Part shown: positions 1 through 9,720 of the stretch, one piece after another
How positions within the stretch are numbered: position 1 is the stretch's first letter
How the letters are laid out: every line of letters begins with the position of its first letter
NCBI GenBank assembly: GCA_958298945.1
Contig: OY282609.1
Span: forward strand, 10,026,326-10,090,325
Direction: 5' to 3'
Source: Atherix ibis
Taxonomy: Eukaryota > Arthropoda > Insecta > Diptera > Athericidae
Length of the DNA stretch: 64,000 nt
The notes under the pieces: generated by a model
The model's database searches: none
Seen by the model: only the letters and a program-made list of their open reading frames with translations
What the model was told of the DNA's origin: nothing
Position numbers and translations under genes: made by a program

Positions 1-304
1 TGACTGAGTTTTCTATGAAAAGTTTTGGATATTTTAGCTTAAAATTATTTTCAAATTATTATGTTTTGAGTAAGAATAAAAAAACTTTTCAATTTGTACA
101 AATTATTATTGAGTAAATTAATTTTACATTTTTTTTTTCATGTGCAAAATTTTGGTTTGGATACTGCTGTAAAAATATTATCATTTTTAGTTGTTCCTTT
201 ATACTACAAGTATTATTTCATATAGGTTATTAATTAAATAAGGCATTTTATTAAGGCACTAGTTAATATTGATAAAATAAATACGATTAGTGTTTATGGA
301 ATAG

Positions 305-612
305 AAAATGGAGGATAGTTCTCAAAAAAGGGTAAACACGGGAATGAAACTGTTTATAACGAGACACAGTTACATAATAAACATAAAGAACTTTTCGATG
401 TATAAGACGATTGCGAACATAAAAGGGAGTATCGATAATTTTGCAGAGTATTCTTGACTGAAGAGTATGGATTATAATGGAGTCTGGAAGGGTTAGTAGA
501 GCCCTGCATTCTAGTTCGTAAGTTCATATTGGTTTTACAGTAATTCTAGTATTTTAAGTCTTGTGTATGAGTTCCATATCAATTGTTTGTCTATATGTAG
601 TCGTAGGTCTTA
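305..612 (-). mobile_element. J1 Jockey-type non-LTR retrotransposon relic, 3' part of pol
   Basis: Read on the minus strand, this stretch aligns base by base with the reverse-transcriptase C-terminal region of the better preserved J1 copy at 50057-51839. The segment around 505-535 (ctagttcgtaagttcatatt) matches the same block in the copies near 30100 and 43300. Reading frames are destroyed. The relic stops at a TA where a mariner begins (615) and resumes after that mariner, so it was already present when the mariner inserted. J1 is my own label; the Jockey assignment rests on the reverse-transcriptase motifs of the best copy. Confidence 0.7.
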
Positions 613-614
613 TA

Positions 615-1457
615 CGAGGTCTGTTCAAAAAGTTTCGTGAATTTTGTGTTTTTTCAAAAATAATTTATTTATTCATTAATATCTATTTTGTCCCCGTCAA
701 AGTAGTCCCCACCAGATATTATACACTTGTGCCAACGTTTTTAACAATCCTCGAAGCACTTCAAAAAATAATTTTTTGTGATCTTGTTCAACTCCTCCTT
801 CGATGCCGTTTTTATCTCCTCAATCATAGCGTAGCGTCGTCCTTTCATGGGGCTCTTCAGTTTTGGGAACAATAAAATGTCACAGGGGGCCAAAAATTCG
901 CGCACAAGCAACGATGCGTAAGCAGGGGCGTTATCATGGTGGAAAAGCCAATTTTTGTTCTTCCACAAATCCGAGTGTTTCTGGCGGATAACTTCCAGGT
1001 AATATTTCTAATTGACCGTTCTACCCTGTGGTAAGAACTCATGATCCCCTGCCAATCGAAGAAAACTGTAAGCAAACCTTCACATTCGTCCGAACTTTTT
1101 TCAGTTTTTTCTCATGCGGCAGCTTCCATTGGGATGATTGAGCTTTGGTTTCCATGTCATAATCATAAACCCATGATTCGTCATCAGTTATGACCCTCTT
1201 GAGCAACTTTGGGTCATCGCGGATAGAGTACAACAGCTGTTAATGCGATGCTGCTTTTGGTCAAAATTGAGCAAAAATCGAAGACGAGCCAAAACACGTG
1301 CAAACAAAGCAGCTGTCAAAAATTAACTAGACATTCAAAATGGCCGAACTTGTCGGCATAAGTAAGAGACTTGAGTACCAACATAACGCCACGAAAAATC
1401 TAAAATCGAATAACCCGCAGAAATTTAAAATTCGCGATACTTTTTGAACAGACCTTG
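615..1457 (-). mobile_element. mariner element, internally deleted (843 bp), nested in J1
   Basis: The ends are inverted repeats. The left end reads cgaggtctgttcaaaaagtt and the reverse complement of the right end reads caaggtctgttcaaaaagta. TA dinucleotides flank both sides (613-614 and 1458-1459), as expected of Tc1/mariner insertion. At 843 bp it is about 0.45 kb shorter than a typical 1.3-kb mariner. The inside codes on the minus strand for broken mariner transposase. The J1 relic continues on both sides. Confidence 0.85.
741..1233 (-). pseudogene. mariner transposase fragment (D,D34D type), frameshifted and deleted
   Basis: Three minus-strand open stretches in different frames cover the catalytic core. 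At 1039-1233 the protein reads VITDDESWVYDYD, the block with the first catalytic Asp. The 857-1075 stretch begins with VFFDWQGI. At 741-968 it reads LFHHDNAPAYASLLVREFLA (second Asp in HHDNAP) and then joins directly to PCDILLFPKLKSPMKG (third Asp in APCD). The residues that normally lie between REFLA and APCD, including the PPYSPDL block, are deleted, so the second-to-third Asp spacing is destroyed. The N-terminal DNA-binding part is mostly missing. This is a dead copy that moved before decaying or was mobilised by a related enzyme. Confidence 0.8.
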
Positions 1458-1459
1458 TA

Positions 1460-1915
1460 TATCACAGCAATTGATATAATGTTTATGGGAGTGTATGTTT
1501 CATGGTCGACAATAAAAGGTACGTAGACACATTTGCGTTCGTTCACTTTAACTGTCCTCTTGGTAAGCTAGTTCTAGAGTATTTAGATTTTAGTTTGAGA
1601 GCAATTAGAGGATTTCTGATATATACAAGACAGGCCATATTATCTGTATGTATAAAAAAGAAAGTGTTAGGAATATAAGAGAAAAATATCGATTTATAAG
1701 GAATTATTCTATGGAGGGAATAATGTTTATGATAGAGAGTAAAAGTTACGTGGACACATTTGGTTTCGTTCACGTTTACTCTCCTATTGGGTTTAGAAAT
1801 ATATTGGAAATTTTTCTAGATACAAGGCAGCCATATACTTGTCCTTATCTAAAATATTTAAATATAGTAGTAGGATTATATCGGTTTTCGGACACTTTTT
1901 TAAAAATTTAGAAGC
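1460..1915 (-). mobile_element. J1 relic, continuation after the mariner
   Basis: On the minus strand, 1543-1773 begins NETKCVHVTFTLYHKH, which matches VNVQKSAHVTFTLC in the best J1 copy (51113-51155). The sequence around 1505-1560 and again around 1725-1790 looks like two diverged copies of the same block (tacgtagacacatttgcg and tacgtggacacatttggt). The relic therefore either carries an internal duplication or is two overlapping fragments. No frame is intact. Confidence 0.6.
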
Positions 1916-4075
1916 CCAAATGCGTCAAAATTTGATCATTAATATGAGGTTTTCACAGAATCAGCAAAGCAACAGTAAAAATCTGTGCGGTCTTTTTGAT
2001 AGTGCTGTAAAAAAGTAGCAAAAAACCCACTGGTCTGTTCGATGTCGCAATTTGAAGCATCCGAACTTTTTAAAAAGTGTGCCGCAACCGTCATATTTGT
2101 ACTAGTAAATATCCAATATTCTTATCCATTTTAACCAGTTGTGGGGGGGCGAATTGTCACTATTTCACATTTAAGATGGCGATTGATCGGTCCAAATATT
2201 TATTTATCTTTTCAATATTTAAATTTGTTAAAAACTAAAGGAAAACTATATAAAATTTTCTCCTATAATTTAATAGAAAAATTGCTCATTAGTACTGTTT
2301 AGATGTCTATATCATTTGAGCATATTCAGATTTTCTCTTTCCGCTGACTGCAAAAATCCCAATTCAAATGTAAATCCTATTTTATGTTAGTCGTTCGTGC
2401 TATTATTCCAGTTACATTAAACATAAACCATTCCAGCTTGATTCAACACATCAACATTTAACAAACGCAGAACATCAAATTACCATCTTAGATAGTGAAA
2501 CAAATCTTTCAACTGTCACCACGTCTGCAGAATTTCAACCCCATTCCTCCTATCAGCCTAATATTGCTTAGCTATAAGATACTGTATTCAAAAAGATATT
2601 AGTGGGGGCTCAGTTTAAATGGCCTCACATATTCCGAAATTGTCGAATCCATTACTGGTGCGTCAATTTTTATTTACTCAAACCTTCATTCGTCTTTTTG
2701 ATTGTTATTGCCATTGGATGTGACGTGCAATACTGGAGCATGTCCATTATTACAAATGTTAGGGATTTTAGTCGAATTCCGAACAAGAAAATGGGTCAGG
2801 CTTACAACTTTCTATAAAAGGACATCACCTAACAATGATTTTGTCTATCCATTAGTCTGTTATAGCCAGCAATTAATATCATAAAAGCATCTTTGATTAA
2901 AGAAATTAATTATTTATTTTCATTGTAATAGTGATCTTATTAATAGAAGGATACTCTTTTAATTATATTAAGTGAGATTTTATATGTAATCAGTACTCAT
3001 CCAGCCATATAACGAGAATTTGTATGAAAAGTCGTTTAGATTTAGTTATCTGACCTTTTGTAGAGTTTTTTCTTTTGTAATGATTATTAGGAATTTTCAG
3101 AATTTCGACACAGATTTTAAGAAAGGATAAATGATATTATCTGAATTTATATTTAGACTATTCCCAACAACATAAAAAAAAAACAAAAGAAACATTCGCT
3201 CATTTGTGTATTATATGTTGATATCCAAATTTTCATACCTGAATGAATGCCCGTCAATTTGTCCTTGTTTCGAGAAAAACAAAAATCAATTGAAAAGCTT
3301 TTACGCACGAAATTGATACATCGTTTCACAATAAGATATTTTTCTCTAATACTATTGAGACGCTTTCATTTGCAAAATGAAAAATTGAAGCCCTTTATAT
3401 TATATACAACAAAAAAAAAGGGAGCTTGGAGTGATGTGAACTCATTTCGGTAAGGAGTAATAAGTATTTGTGGTATGCTCTGTTTTTTTTATACATAAAA
3501 TGTTGTAGTCAATCTTGTAAAAGGAAATTTTTATACATAAAAATAAAATAGAATTTATTATCAATGGATGAGAGAAAAAATTTTTTTTGTTTTCAAAATA
3601 AGTTAGGATGGGATTATTTAGGAAGAAATTATTTCAAGATTATTTTCCTATAGAAAAATAATTAAATTTAATCAAAGAAATTCTATATCCTCTCAGAATA
3701 AGGTAAAAATACTTTTTAGTTAGCCTATTTAAACCATCCCATTATCTAATGCCCCTAAATTTATGCTCATAATTTTGCCCTTATCTTGAATTTCCTTCAT
3801 TGATCTATTCTGATTTTCCCAGAACTATGCCAAAATATTTTTGAATCAGTTTAAAAAATATTTTTGATTACTTCCTTAAAATGTATTTTCTTTGGAACTG
3901 ATTCAAAAATATTTTTTAGTTAACAGGCACCATTCACTTTTGCCTTACATGTCCAAGATTGTGGAAAATATACTAGCTTACAGTAAGTCAGTTTCTTGAG
4001 ACCAAGCTACTGTCTCACTAACATACCTTCAGATCAACCAGGAGCACCTTGACTGCACTTCTAGATACACAGAAT
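1916..4075. other. AT-rich sequence without a recognisable gene
   Basis: No convincing gene. Between about 2400 and 2820 the plus strand is less AT-rich and codes for short stretches such as CDVQYWSMSIITNVRDFS. These faintly resemble the cysteine-rich tail of RNase-H-type LINEs (compare HSCDVQYIITHI at 4945-4985), so this may be a very old LINE fragment. The rest is simple AT-rich sequence. Confidence 0.3.
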
Positions 4076-4079
4076 ATCA

Positions 4080-4315
4080 TACAGGATGACTATGGTCAGG
4101 TGAATTCAGCTTTATACTGCCGAGTACGAAGCACGCATTCCGAACAGTGTCATACAAGACCATGCGTGTTGTTTGCGAAATGACATCTGTCAAAATCCTG
4201 GTGGATGAACGATGTAGTCTATACCACTGGAAAAGCTAGGAAATCCAGGCGGCGATGGCAAAGCCGTTATGGCGGTGCGTCCGTGGATAGTATCAAGTCC
4301 GCTTTAAATTGGACT
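4080..4315 (+). mobile_element. R1-like LINE fragment, C-terminal part of reverse transcriptase
   Basis: In one frame the plus strand reads AFRTVSYKTMRVVCEMTS, then VKILVDERC. In a shifted frame it reads KARKSRRRWQSRYGGASV. This order (AFRTVSYEA, then a P-I-I-L-A-D-E-like block, then RRWQ.RWD) is typical of the region after the thumb in R1-type LINE polyproteins. It matches the larger minus-strand relic at 38460-39580, which reads CAFRTVLYEAIIYDVARMIP. Only about 75 codons remain, with a stop and a frame change. Confidence 0.6.
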
Positions 4316-4327
4316 CTAGCCCAATAT

Positions 4328-4436
4328 GCCCTTCTTATATCGGGTTGATGGAGAGCGCGAAACACGTAAAAGTGTGTTAGCAAGCCCTTCTTATAGCGGG
4401 TTGATGGAGAGAGGAGACACAAAAGTGTGTTAGCAA
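4328..4436. repeat. Tandem duplication, two units of about 56 bp
   Basis: The block beginning gcccttcttatatcgggttg at 4328 is repeated at 4384 with a few substitutions and a 3-base contraction. Both units end in gtgtgttagcaag. It lies just downstream of the R1-like fragment. Confidence 0.85.
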
Positions 4437-4679
4437 GTCCAAAAGATGACTTGGAAGGGTTATACTTTTGAGAGGAGGCATGAAACTGTGTTGATGTTGG
4501 ACTCAAAAACGACTTGGGAGATAGTCGATATATTCGCTAAAAAAACTCATCTAGAGGAGTAGGAACAGAGACGGTTGCATTGGAGGGGGACTTCCCCATT
4601 ACAATTTATTCTTATTGAAATTTCCACTGCGAACTTTTCAGTAAAATTCTTCTACTTAAAAGCTCTTTTTTCTATGGAA

Positions 4680-5010
4680 TGCCTGTGCAATTGGGACACA
4701 AGTTGAGAACGCAATTAATATCTCATTAAACAATATTGACAGTCTATTAGACCTTAAAACTATTTACGGGTTGTTATAAGATCCGATATTCAATCAAATT
4801 AAACTGTTTGTTAAAAACGTTGAGCTGTATTGACCCCCCTTGTTATGTTGATAGTCTAGGTAATAAGAGGGCTAATAGAGAGCAACCTTTCCATATAGCT
4901 TCTACTCATGATATCCTCTTCGATAATCAATCTCGTCTTTTATGTCATTCCTGTGACGTTCAATATATTATAACTCATATTCAAAATGATTACACTTAAT
5001 CCATAGTTAC
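4680..5010 (+). mobile_element. Possible tail of an RNase-H-type LINE polyprotein
   Basis: The plus-strand frame 4808-4999 reads PFHIASTHDILFDNQSRLLC and then HSCDVQYIITHIQNDYT. The pattern of a basic/aromatic block followed by C-x2-C-D-V-x3-I-x-H-I resembles the cysteine-rich end that follows RNase H in I-type LINEs. Upstream (4690-4790) short open pieces in other frames may be more of the same element. Too decayed to assign a clade. Confidence 0.4.
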
Positions 5011-5835
5011 TTTCTGAGTAGAAATCCTTCCATTGTGGAGGTCCTGGAATCAAACATTTCTTTACCTAGCCTCCAACAAATTGAACAATAGTTTGGCCAG
5101 TTTAATTTGGGAAACTGACATTTCCAACCTATAAGAAACATTATATTGCTAAATGGCCGCATGGACGTGGCGTTACAAAGAGCCTCTGGCTTTGCTCTCA
5201 GAGAACTTTCTGGTAATCAAAGACTTTTCTCGGGATGAAAATATAAGTTTGTGAACCCAATTTTTTAATACTCATTTTAGATTCTTTCAAAATCCTTGAA
5301 GTCCTTTTTTCAATAAAAAAAAACTATCCAGTTTTATTCCTGTAACATTCATTTTACAAGAAAATATTTTATTTCTTTAGTATGCATACACAAATATATA
5401 GAGTGTGAGCGAAGTAACCATTGTCCTTGAAACGGCCTTTATTCACCCTCTTCCATCACAAATAATATTAGATTCGCCTTTTCTTATATAAATAGAATCA
5501 AATCTGTAGCAATTTATGTTCATAGTCATAACGTCAAAGTTACATTTTCATTTGATATTTTCTGTATTCATTTTCAGTCTTCAGAAATCATTTCGTTTGG
5601 GCAAGATTGCTTTGACTTTTGCGTCAACAACAATAAACCCGAACAACGTACGAGAATAATTTCCTATTTTTTGGTTAAAACAAAACAATTCTAAAACTAA
5701 ATAATTCGAATTTTGACAAAATTACCAGAAATTTTATTGCCAAAAATTCATAATGAATCTCTCATGGGCATTATTGCGGTTCAAAGCAGCCCCATAATAC
5801 TGTATTGGACCGCATATTATTTAAACTTTCACAAA
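5011..5835. other. No recognisable gene
   Basis: AT-rich sequence with scattered moderate-complexity patches, for example 5150-5220. I could not match any reading frame to a known family. Confidence 0.3.
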
Positions 5836-5839
5836 GCTC

Positions 5840-6145
5840 ATGTTCCATCATCGAAATAAGTTGATAATAAACTTGAAAGGTTTCCCTTCAATTACATCGT
5901 TTGTCGTCGTCTTGATTTCGTGCAATAAAATAGCGGCAAATGTGTCGAATGCGAATTCAATGATGACTGAAGATCCTGGCACTTATCTATCGAGCGTACT
6001 CGTATGTGCCTACGTATGCGTTCTGGCTGTGCTGGTATTGGTTATGTTGGCTCAGCAGAAAACTCAATGGGTACATCGACAGTCGAAAAGGACATTCGAT
6101 ATTGTCCTAATGGGAGTAGTTTTATTAAATCAGGAGCCCTTTTGA
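5840..6145 (+). other. Unrecognised open frame, about 100 codons, one possible membrane segment
   Basis: The plus strand is open for 101 codons in a patch that is less AT-rich than its surroundings. The protein carries a hydrophobic run, LSSVLVCAYVCVLAVLVLVM, around residues 50-70, followed by a basic stretch (QWVHRQSKR). This would fit a single-pass membrane protein exon, but I do not recognise it. The opposite strand is also open over 6042-6245 and 6250-6438 (reading KLSRRRKRPQDTESLVIAMI), so the coding strand is unclear. A chance ORF or an old transposon are equally possible. Confidence 0.2.
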
Positions 6146-6829
6146 AGAGTGTCATAAAACTCGTCCCTGTGTAAGTTTCTCTGTCTTTCGGAATATTTAC
6201 GCCAAACGCCAACCTAACAAATCGTGGTTTCTGGTAATTGCACAAAATATTACCAGTCCATACTCGTGTATTCGTTATGTAGCGTATATAAGCCCAAACA
6301 GAACGGTCCCATTATTTTGCCGATCATAGCTATTACCAAGGACTCTGTATCTTGTGGCCTTTTCCTCCTCCTGCTTAATTTGACAAGGTCTGCAGGACCG
6401 ACATCGAACGCACTACTTATCATCCGATACGTTCGCAAACTTAAGTTATTTCTTTATTAAGAACATTTTATTGCCGCTTTTGACCATAAACTTTTATATA
6501 AGACCGGGTTCAATGTCAATTCATTCCATCTACAAGCAATTCCACTGATTTGCTCTATTGCAATTCTTGTTCACAATATGAGCTCCTTTCAGGCGTGATT
6601 ATACCACAATGCTTACAAGAAGGTTTAACTTTATTTGATGACAGATACACGAGTTCGATCCAAATTTCACTAGCAATAAATTTTCTCTAAAATTTCTATG
6701 CATTTCAAACTTAATTCACTGGTCATTGAGCTTATTTATTATCATTAATTATTTTAAGGATATAGAACAAAAATTTTTTAGAATATAAAAAATAATTTAA
6801 ACTATATTGCAGAACATTTTTAATGACAA

Positions 6830-7500
6830 TTTTTACTGAAATTTTGTACTAAAAATATTTTCAAACATTTTTACTCAAAATTTTTAAAGAGCTTTTTTAC
6901 TAAGCATTTTTACTACAAACTTTTACTGAGTATTTCGACTATAAAAAAGTTTTTACTGGCAATTTTTACTGACAATTTTTACTGACAATTTTTACTGGTA
7001 ATATTGACTAAAAATTTTTATTGAAAATTTTTTCTAAAAATTTTTAATGAAAATTTTTACTGAAATTTTTTTCCTGAAAATTTTTTTCTGAAAATTTTTA
7101 CTGAAAATTTTTTCTGAAAATTTTTTCTGAAAATTTTTACTGAAAATTTTTACTGAAAATTTTTACTGAAAATTTTTACTGAAAATTTTTACTGAAAATT
7201 TTTACTGAAAATTTTTACTGAAAATTTTTACTGAAAATTTTTACTGAAAATTTTTACTGAAAATTTTTACTGAAAATTTTTACTGAAAATTTTTACTGAA
7301 AACTTTTACTGAAATTTTTTACTGAATATTTTTACGGAAAATTATTACTGAAAATTATTACTGAAAATTTTTACTGAACATATTTACTACAAATTTTTAC
7401 TGAACATGTTTACTGAACATTTTACTGAATATTTTTACTGAACACTTTACTGAACATTTTTACTGAAAATTCTTACTGACCATTTAATTTTCACAGAAAA
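6830..7500. repeat. Tandem array, 13-bp unit (actgaaaattttt)
   Basis: The 13-bp unit actgaaaattttt is repeated dozens of times. The centre (about 7130-7310) is near perfect and both margins are degenerate, with variants such as actgacaattttt. Degenerate precursors start near 6780. The homogeneous core flanked by decayed units is the usual pattern of arrays homogenised by unequal exchange or slippage. Confidence 0.95.
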
Positions 7501-7559
7501 TTTTTTTCTCTTACTGACCATTTTATTTTCACAGAAAAAATAATTTGTAATTTTTACAC

Positions 7560-8775
7560 GTATTATTTTTACTGTAATATCTTATAACTAAAAATTATAT
7601 TTCCTATAAATCTTTGTTACGGCAAATAATTTTTACTTTAAATTATTTTTACGAGTATTACAAATTATTTTTACTGAAAATTGTGTTATTATAAATTTTT
7701 TTTACTGCAAATTATTTTTTATACAAATTATTTTTGATGCAAATTTTTTAACTGCAAATTATTTTTACTGCAAATTATTTTTCTGGCAATTATTTTTGTT
7801 GCAAATTATTTTTATTGCAAATCGTGTTACTGTAAATTATTTTTACTGAAAATTGTGTAATTGTAAATTATTTTTACTGCAAATTATTTTTTATGCAAAT
7901 TTTTGTTAAAGCAAATTATTTTGACTGCAAATTATTTTTGCAACAAATTATTTTTGATGCAAATTTTTTAACTGCAAATTATTTTTACTGAAAATTGTGT
8001 TATTGTTAATTATTTTTACTGCAAATTATTTTTTATGCAAATTTTTGTTAAAGCAAATTATTTTTACTGTAAATTATTTTTGCAACAAATTATTTTTGAT
8101 GCAAATTTTTTACCTGCAAATTATTTTTCTGGCAATTATTTTTATTGCAAATTATTTTTACTGAAAATCGTGTTACTGTAAATTATTTTTATTGAAAATT
8201 GTGTTATTGCAAAATATTTTTACTGCAAATTATTTTTGCAACAAATTATTATTGATGCAAATTTTTTAGCTGCAAATTATTTTTACTGCAAATTATTTTT
8301 CTGGCAATTATTTTTATTGCAAATTATTTTTACTGCAAATCGTGTTACTGTAAATTATTTTTACTGAAAATCGTGTTACTGTAAATTATTTTTACTGAAA
8401 ATTGTGTTATTGTAAATTATTTTAACTGCAAATTATTTTTACAACAAATTATTTTTGATGCAAATTTTTTAACTGCAAATTATTTTTCTGGCAATTATTT
8501 TTAATGCAAATTATTGTTACTGCAAATTATTTTTATTGCAAATTATTTTTACTGAAAATCGTTTTACTGTAAATAATTTATACTGCAAATTATTTTTTCT
8601 GCAAATTTTTGTTACTGCCAATTATTTTTATAATAAATTATTTTTCCTGCGAATTCTTTTTACTATAAATTATTTTTAGTACAAATTATTTTACTGTAAT
8701 TAATTTTTGTCGCAATTTATTTGTACCGCAAATTATTTGTACTGCAAATTGTTTTAGCTGCAAATTATTTTTGTC
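7560..8775. repeat. Tandem array, 16-bp unit (tgcaaattatttttac) with higher-order structure
   Basis: The 16-bp unit tgcaaattatttttac continues directly from the 13-bp array. It can be derived from the 13-mer by inserting three bases (actgcaaattattttt against actgaaaattttt). Marked variants recur together: caacaaattatttttgatgc followed by aaattttttaactgc appears near 7941, 8083, 8239 and 8442, giving higher-order periods of about 142, 156 and 203 bp. Confidence 0.9.
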
Positions 8776-9560
8776 TCAGATTACCTTCCAGATCATTTAT
8801 TCTCCTATAACAGACGTTTTTTAATATTTTTGTATAACAAGCGCTACTTAAGAATGTTAAAAAGAAACAAAATTTTCACCATTAAATTATTATTACCTTG
8901 ATGATTGGCACTCTGCCATCCAAATCATGTATGTCAATGCACATAATTAACATCACTTTCTTTGTGACTAAGCTTGAACCCTCAAATATCTATTATCAAA
9001 TATCTTATTGCAGTTTCAACTTACTTCAGTTCTTTCAGTGTTTACATAAAATAAACATTTGCCAAGGTAATATTTAAAAAGTGATATTTCATATGTAAAT
9101 CAATAATAACAGAAAATTTCCATTTGTAAAGCTGACACGTATGGATGTGAATGAAAGTATCTGCATTGCCAAAATGAAAGGTTAGAATATTCTTAAAAGT
9201 TTGCCCATAACTCAGTGTTCAGAATACACGTAAATGTAATTCTTCAAGAAATTTCATATTTATTTTGAAAGCAATAAAAAATATCTGTCACTGCTGTGTT
9301 TCGAGTGTCTTTCTCCTTACTTACATTTGTGGTAAATACTCCAATGTACGAAACTTTTCCTACCTAAATGGCAAATTTACTGATTCGAACAAGTTCCCAC
9401 AGAAAACTCTGTCTCCTCTTGTATTTTGTGCAATGATGCGAATTGTTTTTGCATTGTTAACTTTGCCCAAAAACCCTGATACTACCACTGTATGAGTGAC
9501 CCCTTAAAATTGGCCAGAACAGAAGTCGAAAAACAGGAAAAACACAGAACTTATCATACC
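8776..9560. other. No recognisable gene
   Basis: Moderately complex, AT-rich sequence. A plus-strand open stretch at 9265-9495 has no recognisable motif. Confidence 0.3.
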
Positions 9561-9563
9561 TGA

Positions 9564-9663
9564 TTTTGTATTGTTGAATTGTTGATTCATCGCTGTAATA
9601 GATCATGTCGTACACAATTGGAATGGAAATGACAAGAACCCCCAAGATTGGGTTGCATATCAT
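9564..9663 (-). other. Possible coding exon end, unrecognised
   Basis: The minus strand reads NPILGVLVISIPIVYDMIYY, then SDESTIQQYKI, and meets the sequence aaaatcag|gtatga, a good splice-donor context. Immediately upstream, another minus-strand frame reads VHNEQVDYETGKQKNSL. This could be an exon with a frameshift, an old transposon or chance. I cannot name a family, and the small size limits confidence. Confidence 0.18.
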
Positions 9664-9720
9664 AGTGAATTTTTCTGTTTGCCAGTTTCATAGTCGACTT
9701 GTTCGTTATGCACTTTTCAA

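Noticed and set aside
4267..4506. Minus-strand ORF of 79 codons
   Set aside because: Its repeated wording comes from the 56-bp tandem duplication, and it overlaps an R1-like fragment on the other strand.
6830..8775. CRISPR array
   Set aside because: Units are 13 and 16 bp, directly adjacent and without unique spacers. The context is a eukaryotic genome, and the pattern is that of a mini-satellite.
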